From: Rubrobacter sp.
GTDB taxonomy: Bacteria; Actinomycetota; Rubrobacteria; Rubrobacterales; Rubrobacteraceae
NCBI GenBank assembly: GCA_013697825.1
Contig: JACCWD010000115.1
Coordinates: forward strand, 1 to 64,000
Length of the DNA: 64,000 nucleotides
Reading direction: 5' to 3'
This document shows, one piece after another, positions 35,484 through 45,302 of this stretch. Numbering within the stretch: position 1 is the stretch's first letter; each line of letters opens with the position of its first letter. A program made the translations under genes and the position numbers. Under the pieces are notes generated by a model. It did not search any database and was not told the DNA's origin. It saw nothing but the letters and a program-made list of their open reading frames with translations.

Positions 35484-36815
35484 TTCCTTCATCGTCTCGA
35501 CAACGAAGGAAAGGTCTTCGTCCGTTATGTTGAGCGGCGGGGAGAGTGAGACGACGTTGTTGAATCCCGCCACCGTGTCGGCGTTCTTTCCGACTATGAG
35601 GCCGCGACTCTGGCAGCCCGCGAGAACCTTCGTCGCCATATCGGGGGCGGGGGTTTTCGTCTCTTTGTCCTCGACGAACTCGATGCCGATGAGGAGGCCG
35701 CGACCGCGCACGTCGCCGACGTTCGGGTGGCTTCCGAGTTCGGCGGAGAGTTTTTCGAGGAGCTTCTTTCCTTTTTCGGCGGAGCGTTCGGGGAGCTTTT
35801 CTTCTTCCATTATTTCGAGGTTCTTTATTGCGACGGCGCATCCCGCCGGGTGGCCGCCGAAGGTGTTCACGTGGCGGAAGCGGTCGTATTCCCCGGCGTT
35901 CGCGAAGGATTCGTAAAGCTCGCGCTTCACGGCGGTGGCGGAAAGTGGGAAGTACGCGCTCGTTATGCCCTTCGCCATCGAGACGATGTCCGGCTTCACC
36001 CCGTAATGCTGGTGGGCGAATTTCTTCCCCGTCCGCCCGAAGCCGCATATCACCTCGTCGGAGATGAGGAGTACGCCGTGCTTCTCGCAGATTTCCTCGA
36101 CTTTCCCCATATAGCTTTCGGGCGGGATGAGGATGCCGCCGCCCGTGATGATCGGCTCCATGATGACCCCGGCGACCGTCTCGGGCATCTCCCACATGAT
36201 GGCGCGCTCGATCTCCTCGGCGTACAACCTCGCGCACTCTTCGGGATCCTCGACGTTGAGATGACCCCGATACGAGTCCGGCGGCGGCACATGCACGAAG
36301 CCGGGCGTCAATGGCTCATAACGATACTTCCGGGCGGCTTGCCCGGTGGCGGCGAGGGTTCCGAGCGTGTTCCCGTGGTATGAGCGGTACCGGGAAATGA
36401 ACTTCCATCGGCCCGGCTCCCCGTTTTGCTCGTGGTACTGGCGGGCGACTTTGAAGGCGACCTCGTTCGCCTCCGAGCCGGAGTTCGAGAAGAAGAAGAC
36501 GTATTCGTCGTCGAGCCATTCGTTCAGCTTCTCGCCGAGTTCGATGGCGGGGACGTGGCTCTTCGTGAGCGGATAAAACGGGAGCGTGTTCAATTGATCG
36601 TACGCGGCTCGGGCGAGTTCCTCGCGCCCGTATCCGGCGTTCACGCACCACAGGCCGGACATTCCGTCGAGGTATTTGTTTCCTTCGATGTCCGTCACCC
36701 ACGCGCCTTCGGCGGAGGCGATGGTGAGGTGCGAGGATTCGGGGTCGTAGCCGCTCATCGCGTGCCAGAGATATTGGCGATCCTTCTCGACCCATTTCCC
36801 GGTCTTTTGCAGCAA
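35469..36815 (-). CDS. Class III (omega-type) aminotransferase
   Basis: 448 aa; FFSNSGSEANEVAFKVARQYH; LLISDEVICGFGRTGKKFAHQHYGVKPDIVSMAKGITSAYFPLSA. Confidence 0.92.
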   Translation of the reverse strand: MLQKTGKWVEKDRQYLWHAMSGYDPESSHLTIASAEGAWVTDIEGNKYLDGMSGLWCVNAGYGREELARAAYDQLNTLPFYPLTKSHVPAIELGEKLNEWLDDEYVFFFSNSGSEANEVAFKVARQYHEQNGEPGRWKFISRYRSYHGNTLGTLAATGQAARKYRYEPLTPGFVHVPPPDSYRGHLNVEDPEECARLYAEEIERAIMWEMPETVAGVIMEPIITGGGILIPPESYMGKVEEICEKHGVLLISDEVICGFGRTGKKFAHQHYGVKPDIVSMAKGITSAYFPLSATAVKRELYESFANAGEYDRFRHVNTFGGHPAGCAVAIKNLEIMEEEKLPERSAEKGKKLLEKLSAELGSHPNVGDVRGRGLLIGIEFVEDKETKTPAPDMATKVLAGCQSRGLIVGKNADTVAGFNNVVSLSPPLNITDEDLSFVVETMKEVLGF

Positions 36816-36849
36816 GGTTTTCTCCTCTCGATATTTCCGGCGCGAAACG

Positions 36850-36881
36850 CCCTCCCGAGCTTTTTACCCGGCTCGGGAGGG
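36850..36881 (-). terminator. Rho-independent-like hairpin after BCCT gene
   Basis: CCCTCCCGAGC-loop-GCTCGGGAGGG. Confidence 0.65.
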
Positions 36882-36898
36882 ATGAATCAAGGTGATTG

Positions 36899-38557
36899 TC
36901 AGCGGCTCTTCGTCACTTCCCCCTCTCGCGCCCGGCTGTCCTCGCCGACGGGTTCTTCGGGGCGGGCCTCCCTTTCAGCGCGGGGTTCGGTGTCTTCGGA
37001 GCGAAGGGCTTTCATGAGGCTGAACGCCATGAGGGCGAGGATGATGAGGAACGGAAGCCCCGTGACGGTGACGACGTTCGAGAGGGCGTCGAGACCCCCG
37101 GCCAAAAGAAGCACGAGGGCGATGGCGCCGAGCGAGACGGCCCAGAAAATACGTTGGCGGGCGAGCGAGTTCTCTTCATCGCCCGAGGTGAGCGTATCGA
37201 GGACGAGCGAGGCCGAGTCGGCGGAGGTTATGAAGAAGATGCAAATTATGACGAGCGCGAGGAGCGAGGTGATCGTCGCGAGCGGGAGTTGTTCGAGCAT
37301 CGCGAAGAGCGCGACTTGCAAAGTTTCGTCAACGATCGCCGCAAGCCCGCCCGCGCCGTTGATCTCGATGTCGAGCGCGGTTCCGCCGAACACGCTGAAC
37401 CAAACGATGGTGAACGCGAGCGGCGCGAAGAGCACGCCGAGTATGAACTCCCGGATCGTCCTTCCGTAAGAAATTCTCGCCACGAACAGCCCGACGAAGG
37501 GAGCCCACGAGATCTGCCACGCCCATATGAAGACGGTCCACGCACCTTGCCAGCCGTCGTCGTTGTACGCCTGGTTCCAGAAAGAGAACTCGATGAGATT
37601 CTGGAAATAGTACCCGGTGTTTTGCACGAAACCTTGAAACACGAATGCCGTCGGCCCGGCGATGGCGACGAAGGTGAGGAGGATGATGGCGAGCGTCATG
37701 TTTAGCTGGCCGAGACGCCGAATGCCGCGATCCAAGCCGAGCGCGACCGAGATTATCGCCCCCGCCGTGATGATCGCGATGACCCCGGCTTGTAACCCCG
37801 CCGACTCGCCAAGCCCCGTAACCCTCGTCAACCCGGCGTTCACCTGCGAACCCGCGAGCCCGAGCGTGACCGCCACGCCGAACACGGTCCCGAGGACGGT
37901 GAAGATGTCTATGGCATGCCCGAGCGGGCCGTGGATCCTGTCCCCGAAGATGGGATGGAACGCCGAGCGTATGCGGAGTGGCATCCCTCGTCTATAACAA
38001 AAATACGCGAGCGAGAGCCCGGCGAGGCCGAAGACGCCCCACGCATGAAGCCCGTAATGGTAAAGCTCGAAGTTTATGGCCGCCTCGGCGATCGCCGTCT
38101 GTCCGGTCATGTTCATCGGGTTCTCGGCGAGGTGCGAAACCGGCCCCGCCACCCCGTAAAACATGAGCACGCTCCCGATGCCCGCCGTGAAAAGCATCGC
38201 GAACCACGCCCAGTTCGTGTATTCGGGGCGGCTTCCGTCCGGCCCGAGGCGGAGCCTCCCATACTTCGAGAAGCCGATGATCACCACGAAGCCGACGAAG
38301 ACCGTTACGAGGAGGATATATAGCCAGCCGAGGGAAGCGGAGATCCACGCCGCCAAATCCCCGAAAACAGCCGAGATCGGCCCCGGAAATATCGCCGCCG
38401 CCGCCACGAATAAAACAATGAACGCTGCCGACGCAAAGAATACAACCGGGTTCGTCTGCAACCCCAATGCCCGCTCTACACGCTGAAGCATGATGCCCCT
38501 TCCTCTTGCGGCCATTGGCTCAAAGTCCAGTGTAGATTGTTGACAATCATACGTCAA
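36899..38557 (-). CDS. BCCT-family (betaine/carnitine/choline) transporter
   Basis: 552 aa, 12-TM-like; NWAWFAMLFTAGIGSVLMFYGVAGPVSHL; FIWAWQISWAPFVGLFVARISYGRTIREFILGVLFAP. Confidence 0.93.
   Translation of the reverse strand: MTYDCQQSTLDFEPMAARGRGIMLQRVERALGLQTNPVVFFASAAFIVLFVAAAAIFPGPISAVFGDLAAWISASLGWLYILLVTVFVGFVVIIGFSKYGRLRLGPDGSRPEYTNWAWFAMLFTAGIGSVLMFYGVAGPVSHLAENPMNMTGQTAIAEAAINFELYHYGLHAWGVFGLAGLSLAYFCYRRGMPLRIRSAFHPIFGDRIHGPLGHAIDIFTVLGTVFGVAVTLGLAGSQVNAGLTRVTGLGESAGLQAGVIAIITAGAIISVALGLDRGIRRLGQLNMTLAIILLTFVAIAGPTAFVFQGFVQNTGYYFQNLIEFSFWNQAYNDDGWQGAWTVFIWAWQISWAPFVGLFVARISYGRTIREFILGVLFAPLAFTIVWFSVFGGTALDIEINGAGGLAAIVDETLQVALFAMLEQLPLATITSLLALVIICIFFITSADSASLVLDTLTSGDEENSLARQRIFWAVSLGAIALVLLLAGGLDALSNVVTVTGLPFLIILALMAFSLMKALRSEDTEPRAEREARPEEPVGEDSRAREGEVTKSR
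38536..38547. promoter_or_regulatory. Candidate GntR-family operator ATTGTTGACAAT
   Basis: Near-palindrome in divergent BCCT/dehydrogenase region; 13-mer ATTGTTGACAATC also present (reverse complement) at 43928-43940. Confidence 0.5.
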
Positions 38558-38604
38558 ACACCGAGGATATTCATTCGGAGTTCACGGTCGCATCGAGGAG
38601 GATC

Positions 38605-39795
38605 ATGGTATCGGAAAGGCACGAGCCGTTTTTGCGGGTCGAATGGAACGACCCGGAGAGCGGCGCGAAGGGATACGTCGTCGTTGACCGACTCGTCGGC
38701 GGCATCGCGACGGGCGGAACCCGTATGCGGCGGGGATGCACGATGGGGGAGGTCGAGGATCTCGCCCGCGGCATGTCGTACAAAACGGGCGCGTTGAAAA
38801 TCCCGGTCGGGGGGGCGAAGGGCGGCCTCGACTTCGATCCGCACGGCCCGGAGGCGAAGGAAATCCTCGGGCGGTTCGTGAGGGCGGTGCGTCCGCTCCT
38901 CGAAACATATTGGGTGACGGCGGAGGATCTCGGCGTTCCGCAACCCCTTCTCGATTCCGTCTTCGACGAGGCCGGACTCGGGATGTCATTGCATGCCGCG
39001 CTCCGCCGAAGCGAGAACCCCGGAAAGACTTTGTCGCGGGTGCGCGAAGCGTTCACGGTCGAGGTCGAAGGCATCGCGCTCCCCGACGTCATCGGCGGAT
39101 ACGGCGTCGCCGAGGCTGCGAGGGCGGCCATCGAAAGCCTCGGATGGCCGGACGGGAGGGCGCGGACCGTCGTTCAAGGTTTCGGCTCGATGGGCGGCTC
39201 GACGGCGAGGTACCTCGACCGGATGGGCGTCAAAGTCGTCGGCGTCGTGGACGCGAAAGGAGCCATCGTAAACCCGGACGGCCTCGACGTGGAGCGTTTA
39301 TTGAAGGCGAGAACGGAGTACGGGGAAATAAACCGGGCCGCGCTCCGGGAAAAAGACGGAGAACTTCCCGTCGAGGAGTGGCTCTCCATCGAGGCCGAGG
39401 TGCTCGTCCCCGCCGCCGTTTCGTACGCCATCACCGCCGAAAACTGCGAACTCGTGAACGCGGAGATCATCGTCGAGGCAGCGAACGTCCCGACGACGGC
39501 GGAGGCCGAGGCGAGGCTTCTCGAAAGAAACATCCCCGTCATCCCGGATTTCATCGTGAACGCGGGGGCGGTCGGATGGGCGTGGTGGACGCTCTTTGGG
39601 GACATAACCGCCGAGCCGGAGGAAGCATTCGGGAAGCTCTCGGAGGAAATGCGCCGCGCCGTATCGGAGATCATGGCCGCGTGGAAGAGGGGGGAGGGAA
39701 GCCCGAGGGAGGCGGCCCGGAGGATTTCGCAGTCGAACCTCGACGAGTTCGCCCTCGAATACGGCGAGGCGAGCCAGACTCGCAATATACTTTGA
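38605..39795 (+). CDS. Glu/Leu/Phe/Val dehydrogenase family
   Basis: GMSYKTGALKIPVGGAKGGLDFDPHG; GFGSMGGSTARYLDRMGVKVVGVVDAKG. Confidence 0.88.
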   Translation: MVSERHEPFLRVEWNDPESGAKGYVVVDRLVGGIATGGTRMRRGCTMGEVEDLARGMSYKTGALKIPVGGAKGGLDFDPHGPEAKEILGRFVRAVRPLLETYWVTAEDLGVPQPLLDSVFDEAGLGMSLHAALRRSENPGKTLSRVREAFTVEVEGIALPDVIGGYGVAEAARAAIESLGWPDGRARTVVQGFGSMGGSTARYLDRMGVKVVGVVDAKGAIVNPDGLDVERLLKARTEYGEINRAALREKDGELPVEEWLSIEAEVLVPAAVSYAITAENCELVNAEIIVEAANVPTTAEAEARLLERNIPVIPDFIVNAGAVGWAWWTLFGDITAEPEEAFGKLSEEMRRAVSEIMAAWKRGEGSPREAARRISQSNLDEFALEYGEASQTRNIL

Positions 39796-39868
39796 CGCGA
39801 CCCCGCGAAAGTTTCGTGGGCGGGGAAGATGGCATGATCCTCCCCGACAAAAGATCGGCGGCTATCTC

Positions 39869-39965
39869 TCGAGCCTGGCGAACGTGATTCGCTCCCCTTC
39901 CGCGCCTTTCTTCCACATATCCTGCGAGGCCGCGGCGATGTCGTCGAGGCCGTCGGTGATGGTGG
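39869..39965 (-). pseudogene. Truncated duplicate of the 3' end of the DUF3830-like gene
   Basis: CGAACGTGATTCGCTCCCCTTCCRCGCCTTTCTTCCACATATCYTGCGAGGC... nearly identical to 40690-40785. Confidence 0.85.
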
Positions 39966-40025
39966 CAGCGTCGGGTGGAGGTCTTGAGCGGCGATCTTGT
40001 ACGGTGTCGTGAGGGAGGTGGAAAT

Positions 40026-40265
40026 TCAGGTGGTGGAGCCGAGGTGCCAGCGTCCGATCACCTTCAGATCGGGAGCCGTCGCCACATCGAGAAGGTCGAG
40101 CGTTCTTCCCTCGCCGTCGGAGACATCCACCGTGAGAACTCCGTAGGAGCTTTTGTCCACGATGGTCGCCGGGTGTCCGGCTCGAACCCCGAGAGACGAC
40201 ACGTCGGAGGGAAGCTCGATGACTTCGAGTTCCTCAAATTCTCGGATGTCTTTCGCTTCGTGCAT
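40026..40265 (-). CDS. DUF4926-like small protein
   Basis: 79 aa; VIELPSDVSSLGVRAGHPATIVDKSSYGVLTVDVSDGEGRTLDLLDV. Confidence 0.65.
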   Translation of the reverse strand: MHEAKDIREFEELEVIELPSDVSSLGVRAGHPATIVDKSSYGVLTVDVSDGEGRTLDLLDVATAPDLKVIGRWHLGSTT

Positions 40266-40277
40266 TATCTTTCGATT

Positions 40278-40634
40278 TTAGCGCACCACCGGATACGCTG
40301 TGATGAATCGGGGTGTGATCCGCCGCCAGTCGCCGTGCTCCGACACCCATGCCGTTATCATCGGTTCGGTGTTCTTCGCCGTCTCGAAGTCCTCGATCAA
40401 AACCTCGAAGCGGCGGAGATCGGTGCGTGGCGGCTTCTCCGTCACGATGCCACGCCCGATTTGCTCTCGTATGAGCCGTTCGAGGAGACGACCTTCACCT
40501 TCACCGACGCCAAAGACGCTTCGCCAAAGCCGGAGTTTGTGTCTGCCATCGGGGTGTTCGGGGTCGAGGAGGTATTCGTCGAACTTCCGGCGATCCACGC
40601 GCCCGGCAGCGAACCACTCCGCTCCGGGAATCAA
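40278..40634 (-). CDS. DUF6883-like small protein
   Basis: 118 aa; KFDEYLLDPEHPDGRHKLRLWRSVFG...WVSEHGDWRRITPRFITAYPV. Confidence 0.65.
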   Translation of the reverse strand: MIPGAEWFAAGRVDRRKFDEYLLDPEHPDGRHKLRLWRSVFGVGEGEGRLLERLIREQIGRGIVTEKPPRTDLRRFEVLIEDFETAKNTEPMITAWVSEHGDWRRITPRFITAYPVVR

Positions 40635-40681
40635 TCACCACCTCCGAAGTGCATGTGTATCGCCGGAAAAACGAAGAAACT

Positions 40682-41188
40682 CTATTTTTCCAGCCGGGCG
40701 AACGTGATTCGCTCCCCTTCCACGCCTTTCTTCCACATATCTTGCGAGGCTGCGGCGATGGCGTCGAGGCCGTCGGTGATCGTGGCGAAGACGTTCGCGG
40801 GAACCCATCCGTAATCCGGGTTGAGAAGAAGATTGTTCCGCTCGTAAAAAAGCGCGAGATCCACGATGGAGTCGAGGTCGCGCAAATTGTCCGACTCGTC
40901 ATAGCCGTGCGAGCCGGTCACGAGTTGCCACGGCTCGAACGAGAAATACACTACGTCGCCGGGTATCGGTGTGATCGTGGTGTTCTCCCGGCCCGGGTCT
41001 TTCTCGGCGAACGCCGGAAGAAGCCCGTATATCTCGTTCCTCGCGTACTTCGCGTGGTACGCATCCCCGCCGAGAGGGAGCGCGTTCCACACCGCCTCGC
41101 ACGTCCGCGGAGCCAAATCGTCGAGCATCTTCGCCACGCACGAGACATCCCTCTTTTCGAGCCGTATCTCGATGAACCGTTCCTCCAT
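40682..41188 (-). CDS. DUF3830-like (cyclophilin-like) protein
   Basis: 168 aa; DDLAPRTCEAVWNALPLGGDAYHAKYARNEIYGLLP...NTTITPIPGDVVYFSF; next to amidase. Confidence 0.65.
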   Translation of the reverse strand: MEERFIEIRLEKRDVSCVAKMLDDLAPRTCEAVWNALPLGGDAYHAKYARNEIYGLLPAFAEKDPGRENTTITPIPGDVVYFSFEPWQLVTGSHGYDESDNLRDLDSIVDLALFYERNNLLLNPDYGWVPANVFATITDGLDAIAAASQDMWKKGVEGERITFARLEK

Positions 41189-41209
41189 GAAAACTCCCTT
41201 CCGATTCGT

Positions 41210-42607
41210 TTATTTCTCCGGTGGCCTTCGATCCAATGGCCGCGCCGTCTCGTACGCATGCGAAGCTCGAAGCACGAGCGCGTCTTCGTATCTCCCGCCG
41301 ACGATTTGAAGCCCGATGGGCATCCCCGACTCCGTAAACCCGCACGGCACGCTCGCCGCCGGTTGCTGCGTGAGGTTGAACGGATACGAAAACGGCGTCC
41401 AACTCATCCATTGCCGATGCGGAGAATCTTCGGGAACATTCCGCCCCGCTTCGAATGCCGGAATCGGCATCGCCGGGGTGAGGAGGAGGTCATACGCCTC
41501 ATGGAAGAGGCTCATGCGAAGCCCGAGCTCGGCCCGCGCCTCGGCGGCGGCGAGGTATTCGAGCGCGGAATATCTTTCGCCCGCCGCCACGACCTCTTCG
41601 AGTCCCGGGTCTATGAGTTCGCGCTTCCCCTCCTCGAAATGGCCGACAAAGTTCGCCGCCGCCGTGAACCAATGCGCGTTGAAACACTCCACCGGATCTT
41701 CGAAGCCGGGGTTCGTTTCCTCGACGATCGCCCCCATTTCCTCGAAAGCACGGGCCGCTTTTTCCGCCGCTTCGGCCACCTCCGAGTCCACATCCACATA
41801 CCCGAGGTTCGGGCTGAAAGCGACTCGAAGCCCCGTCACACCGCCCTCGACCCCTTCCGAATACGCGACTTTTTTATATGGAAGCGCGGTCGCGTCGCGC
41901 GAATCCGGTTCCGAAAGCATATCGAGCATGAGCGCGGCGTCGGCGACGGTGTTCGCCATCGGCCCGGCGTGCGAGAGCGAGCCGAACGGACTCGGCGGCC
42001 ACAATGGTATACGCCCATAACTCGGCTTCAAACCGAAAATCCCCGAGAAAGCCGCCGGAATCCTCACCGACCCGCCGCCGTCCGTCCCCACCGAAAGCGG
42101 CCCCATCCCGAGCGCGACCGCCGCCGCCGAGCCGCCGGAAGAACCGCCGGGCGTCTTCGACACATCCCACGGGTTCCTCGTGATCCCCGTGAGGGGGGAG
42201 TCCGTGACGCCTTTCCAGCCAAGCTCCGGCGTCGTCGTCTTCCCGAGAAGAACCGCCCCATTCTCCCGAAGCCGGGCCACGAGCGGCGCGTCGTCCTCCC
42301 ACGGCCCCTTCGGGCTGATCGCCTTTGAGCCACGGAGCGTCGGCCACCCGCGAGTGAGGAAAACGTCCTTTATGGAAGTCGGAACCCCGTCGAGCCTTAC
42401 CTTCGGCTCGCCTCTCGAATATCGCTCCTCCGAAGACCGGGCCGCTTCGAGGGCCGCGTCCGCGTCCACGAGGCAAAAAGCATTCACGCGGTCGTTGTGG
42501 GCTTCGATGCGTTCCAAAACCGCCCGAGTCGCCTCGACGGGCGAAAGTTCGCGGGAGCGATAAAGCCCGAGAAGCTCGGCGGCGGTCATGCGCGTCGGGT
42601 CATTCAT
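41210..42607 (-). CDS. Amidase (amidase-signature family)
   Basis: GVPTSIKDVFLTRGWPT; NPWDVSKTPGGSSGGSAAAVALGMGPLSVGTDGGGSVRIPAAFSG. Confidence 0.93.
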   Translation of the reverse strand: MNDPTRMTAAELLGLYRSRELSPVEATRAVLERIEAHNDRVNAFCLVDADAALEAARSSEERYSRGEPKVRLDGVPTSIKDVFLTRGWPTLRGSKAISPKGPWEDDAPLVARLRENGAVLLGKTTTPELGWKGVTDSPLTGITRNPWDVSKTPGGSSGGSAAAVALGMGPLSVGTDGGGSVRIPAAFSGIFGLKPSYGRIPLWPPSPFGSLSHAGPMANTVADAALMLDMLSEPDSRDATALPYKKVAYSEGVEGGVTGLRVAFSPNLGYVDVDSEVAEAAEKAARAFEEMGAIVEETNPGFEDPVECFNAHWFTAAANFVGHFEEGKRELIDPGLEEVVAAGERYSALEYLAAAEARAELGLRMSLFHEAYDLLLTPAMPIPAFEAGRNVPEDSPHRQWMSWTPFSYPFNLTQQPAASVPCGFTESGMPIGLQIVGGRYEDALVLRASHAYETARPLDRRPPEK

Positions 42608-42623
42608 GAAACCTCCAAAATAC

Positions 42624-42872
42624 CGGGAGTGGGGAGGTCGCGTCGCTCAGCGTTCCGCTTCGCTCGCTTCGGGAGCCGTTCGCGGACGCTCGTTTCGGGA
42701 GTCGGGGTTTTCTCGACTTTCGTTATTTCCACACTCACGCCTTCCCGCTCGATGAGCTTTCGATGAACCCGGCGGGGGCTTCGGTGGCGGACGCTTCACC
42801 CATCATCTCTCTTTCCGACTCCCGAAGCGTCGCGAGGCGACACGGCTCCCGACTCCCCGGAGCGAAGCGACG
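42624..42872. repeat. Interspersed repeat family A copy
   Basis: CCGGGAGTGGGGAGG...CGTTTCGGGAGTCGGGG...CCGCTCGATGAGCTTTCGATGAACCCGGCGGG...GGCGGACGCTTCACC...CCGACTCCCGAAGCGTCGCGAGGCGACACGGCTCCCGACTCCCC. Confidence 0.75.
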
Positions 42873-43905
42873 AAGGAGCGGAGCGACCATACCCCCGCTC
42901 CTTGTCCACGATATTGAAAAGTTCTTCGCCCTCGCTCCACCGCCGGAAATTCTCCGCGATGAGTTCGCCGAGCGCGTTCGTCCACCCGACGAAGTCCCCG
43001 GACATGTGCGGCGAGATGATGACCTCGTCCATCTCCCACAACGGGCTTTCCGGCGGGAGCGGCTCCTCCCGGAACACGTCGAGGGCCGCGCCGGAGATTT
43101 TCTTTTCTCGGAGAGCGGCGGTGAGGGCGGCTTCGTCCACTATTTTTCCGCGACCGATGTTTATGAGCCTCGCTTCGGATTTCATCCTCCCGAACTGTTC
43201 GGCGCCGAACATGTCCCTCGTCTCGTCGGTGAGGGGGGCGGCGATGACGACATAGTCGGCGTGGGGGAGGGCGGCGTCGAGTTCTTCGTGGGCGAAAACG
43301 CGCTCGAAGTCGGGGTCTTCGGGTTTCGCGGTTCTCGCGACGGCGGACGGTTTCATGCCGAGGTTTTTCGCGAGAGTCGAGATCATGCGCCCGATCGGCC
43401 CCGCCCCGACGACGAGGAGCGTCTTCCCGGAGAGCATCCCACTCTCACGGTGCCTCCATTCTTTTCGTCTTTGGAGCGTGAGCGTCCGGAGAAGATCCTT
43501 CTCGAATACGAGCATCGTCCCGACGACATATTCGGCGATGGATCGATCGAAGACGCCCCGCGAGTTCGTCACGACGACCCCGCTTTCGACAAGTTCCGGG
43601 AATAATGCCGCGTCCACGCCCGCCCCCGCGACATGAACCCACCGAAGCTCGTCCGCGAAGCTCCACGCATCCCGAAGCTCGCTCGCCCGGAAGTCCCATA
43701 TGAAGAGCGCCTCCACTCCGGGGAGGATGCTTTTCAATGTCTCGCCGTCCGGGGCGAAGCGAACCTCCGCGTTCCCCATCACCGTCTCGATGTTCGGCGG
43801 CGGGTCTTCCTTCGCCGCGCCGAGGATGGCGAGGATGGGGCGGGTGTTTTTCTTCGCGGCGTTTCCTTTCCCCATCGATCCCTCCCTCGGTTCCTCGCTC
43901 CCCAC
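42796..43905 (-). CDS. D-2-hydroxyacid dehydrogenase (C-terminus in repeat element)
   Basis: VVGAGPIGRMISTLAKNLGM; INIGRGKIVDEAALTAALREKKISGAALDVFREEPLPPESPLW; tail RSGESGAVSPRDASGVGKRDDG. Confidence 0.9.
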   Translation of the reverse strand: MGSEEPREGSMGKGNAAKKNTRPILAILGAAKEDPPPNIETVMGNAEVRFAPDGETLKSILPGVEALFIWDFRASELRDAWSFADELRWVHVAGAGVDAALFPELVESGVVVTNSRGVFDRSIAEYVVGTMLVFEKDLLRTLTLQRRKEWRHRESGMLSGKTLLVVGAGPIGRMISTLAKNLGMKPSAVARTAKPEDPDFERVFAHEELDAALPHADYVVIAAPLTDETRDMFGAEQFGRMKSEARLINIGRGKIVDEAALTAALREKKISGAALDVFREEPLPPESPLWEMDEVIISPHMSGDFVGWTNALGELIAENFRRWSEGEELFNIVDKERGYGRSAPSSLRSGESGAVSPRDASGVGKRDDG

Positions 43906-43928
43906 GCACGGTACGCATGTATTGTAGG

Positions 43929-43940
43929 ATTGTCAACAAT
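43929..43940. promoter_or_regulatory. Candidate GntR-family operator ATTGTCAACAAT
   Basis: Between divergent hydroxyacid dehydrogenase and GntR genes; reverse complement of the site at 38536. Confidence 0.55.
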
Positions 43941-43960
43941 TCCGCGAAAGCGGGAAGACT

Positions 43961-44665
43961 ATGGACGGGATTCCGGGAGGCGGCGTGGTTCGGGGCATGG
44001 AGAAATTGGAGCCGGTCGGATGGGAAAGCACAGCGGGGATCATCGCCGCGAGGATACGGGAGAGGATCATAGACGGCACGTTCGAGCCGGGATCTCCGCT
44101 CGGCGAGGCGCACCTCGCGGCCCGGCTCGGGGTGAGCCGCGGCCCGGTGAGGGAGGCGATGCAACGTCTCATTCAGGAAGGTCTCCTCACGAACCGCCGA
44201 AACCGGGGCGTGTGCGTCATCTCGCTCGGCGAGGGAGATTTCGCTGACATATACTTCGCCCGCGGCGTTATCGAGAAAGAGGCCGCGAGGATTTTGATGC
44301 GCTCCGGCGAGGCGGCCCACCTCGAAGAACTCGAAGATTTGACGGCCCGCATGTCCGAGGCCGCCGGAACGGTCGAGTGGTCTGAGCTAACGACCCTCGA
44401 CCTCCGCTTCCACGAAACCCTCGTCGCGTCGTCGGGGAGCGGGAGGCTCGTGAGGATGTTCGGAACCCTCGCCGCCGAGACACGGATATGCCTCTCGCAG
44501 CTCGAACCCGCATATCCGGCGCACGAACGCCTCGTCGAGGAGCACCGGAGCCTCCTCGAAGCCATGCGCCGGGGCGACGAAGCGAGAACCCTCGACCTCA
44601 TAGACAAACACCTCTCCGACGCGGTGCATGATCTACGTGTGAACCGAGAGCCGGGGGGTTCTTGA
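43961..44665 (+). CDS. GntR-family regulator (FadR/FCD subfamily)
   Basis: FEPGSPLGEAHLAARLGVSRGPVREAMQRLIQEGLL; helical FCD-like C-terminus. Confidence 0.92.
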   Translation: MDGIPGGGVVRGMEKLEPVGWESTAGIIAARIRERIIDGTFEPGSPLGEAHLAARLGVSRGPVREAMQRLIQEGLLTNRRNRGVCVISLGEGDFADIYFARGVIEKEAARILMRSGEAAHLEELEDLTARMSEAAGTVEWSELTTLDLRFHETLVASSGSGRLVRMFGTLAAETRICLSQLEPAYPAHERLVEEHRSLLEAMRRGDEARTLDLIDKHLSDAVHDLRVNREPGGS

Positions 44666-45199
44666 TTTCGTTTCCCTCGACTCTTCCGCGTCTTCGCCCG
44701 TGATACCGAGTCCGGGTGGAGAGCCGTGCGTTCGCGAAGATGCGCTCCTCGGAGGGAAGCCCACCACCGATCGCCCGGACTCGGTATGATCGGTGGTTCG
44801 TCGGTTTCGGAGGAAGCGTCTCGTCTCGTTCGGCATGGCGCGGTTTCCGGTGGGATCGTGGCGTGTGCATGTGGTTCGGGAAAGGTCGTTTCGGACGACT
44901 TCGACACGTGCATCCCACCCCGTCAAACCGCCGTGATACGGAATCCGAACGGCCACTTCGTGCCTTCGAGCGTACGCGAGGTCGTGAGATCGGTGAAATG
45001 GATGCGTTGCGAAGCCGGGCGCGAGCGAAGAGATCTCACGAAACTCCGCGAACTCGTAAACGACGGAACCCGATCGCCGACTCGGTATGAGGCGTCGGAT
45101 GGGGAGGAGCCGACGGCCATCGTCTCGTACGGGTTCTTTCCTCATTCATCCCCGTTGGGTCGCCGATCCCCGTCGCGCCCGACGCTCGTTGTGAGAACG

Positions 45200-45302
45200 G
45201 TCGCGCCTCTTTCGCGGGGGCTTCGCCCGTCACAGCTTTTCCCGGCCCCCGACTCCCGAAGCGACGTGGAGCGGAGCGGCTCCCGACTCCCGGCGAGCGA
45301 CA
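45200..45302. repeat. Partial interspersed repeat family A copy
   Basis: CCCGGCCCCCGACTCCCGAAGCGACGTGGAGCGGAGCGGCTCCCGACTCCCGGCGAGCG. Confidence 0.6.

Noticed and set aside
40649-42328. 559-aa + strand ORF opposite DUF3830/amidase
   Set aside because: Antisense to clear amidase signature; Arg/His-rich shadow.
44666-45199. Possible gene in the ~0.5 kb gap after GntR
   Set aside because: No ORF with convincing start, SD or domain; sequence looks like degenerate repeat material related to other intergenic regions.
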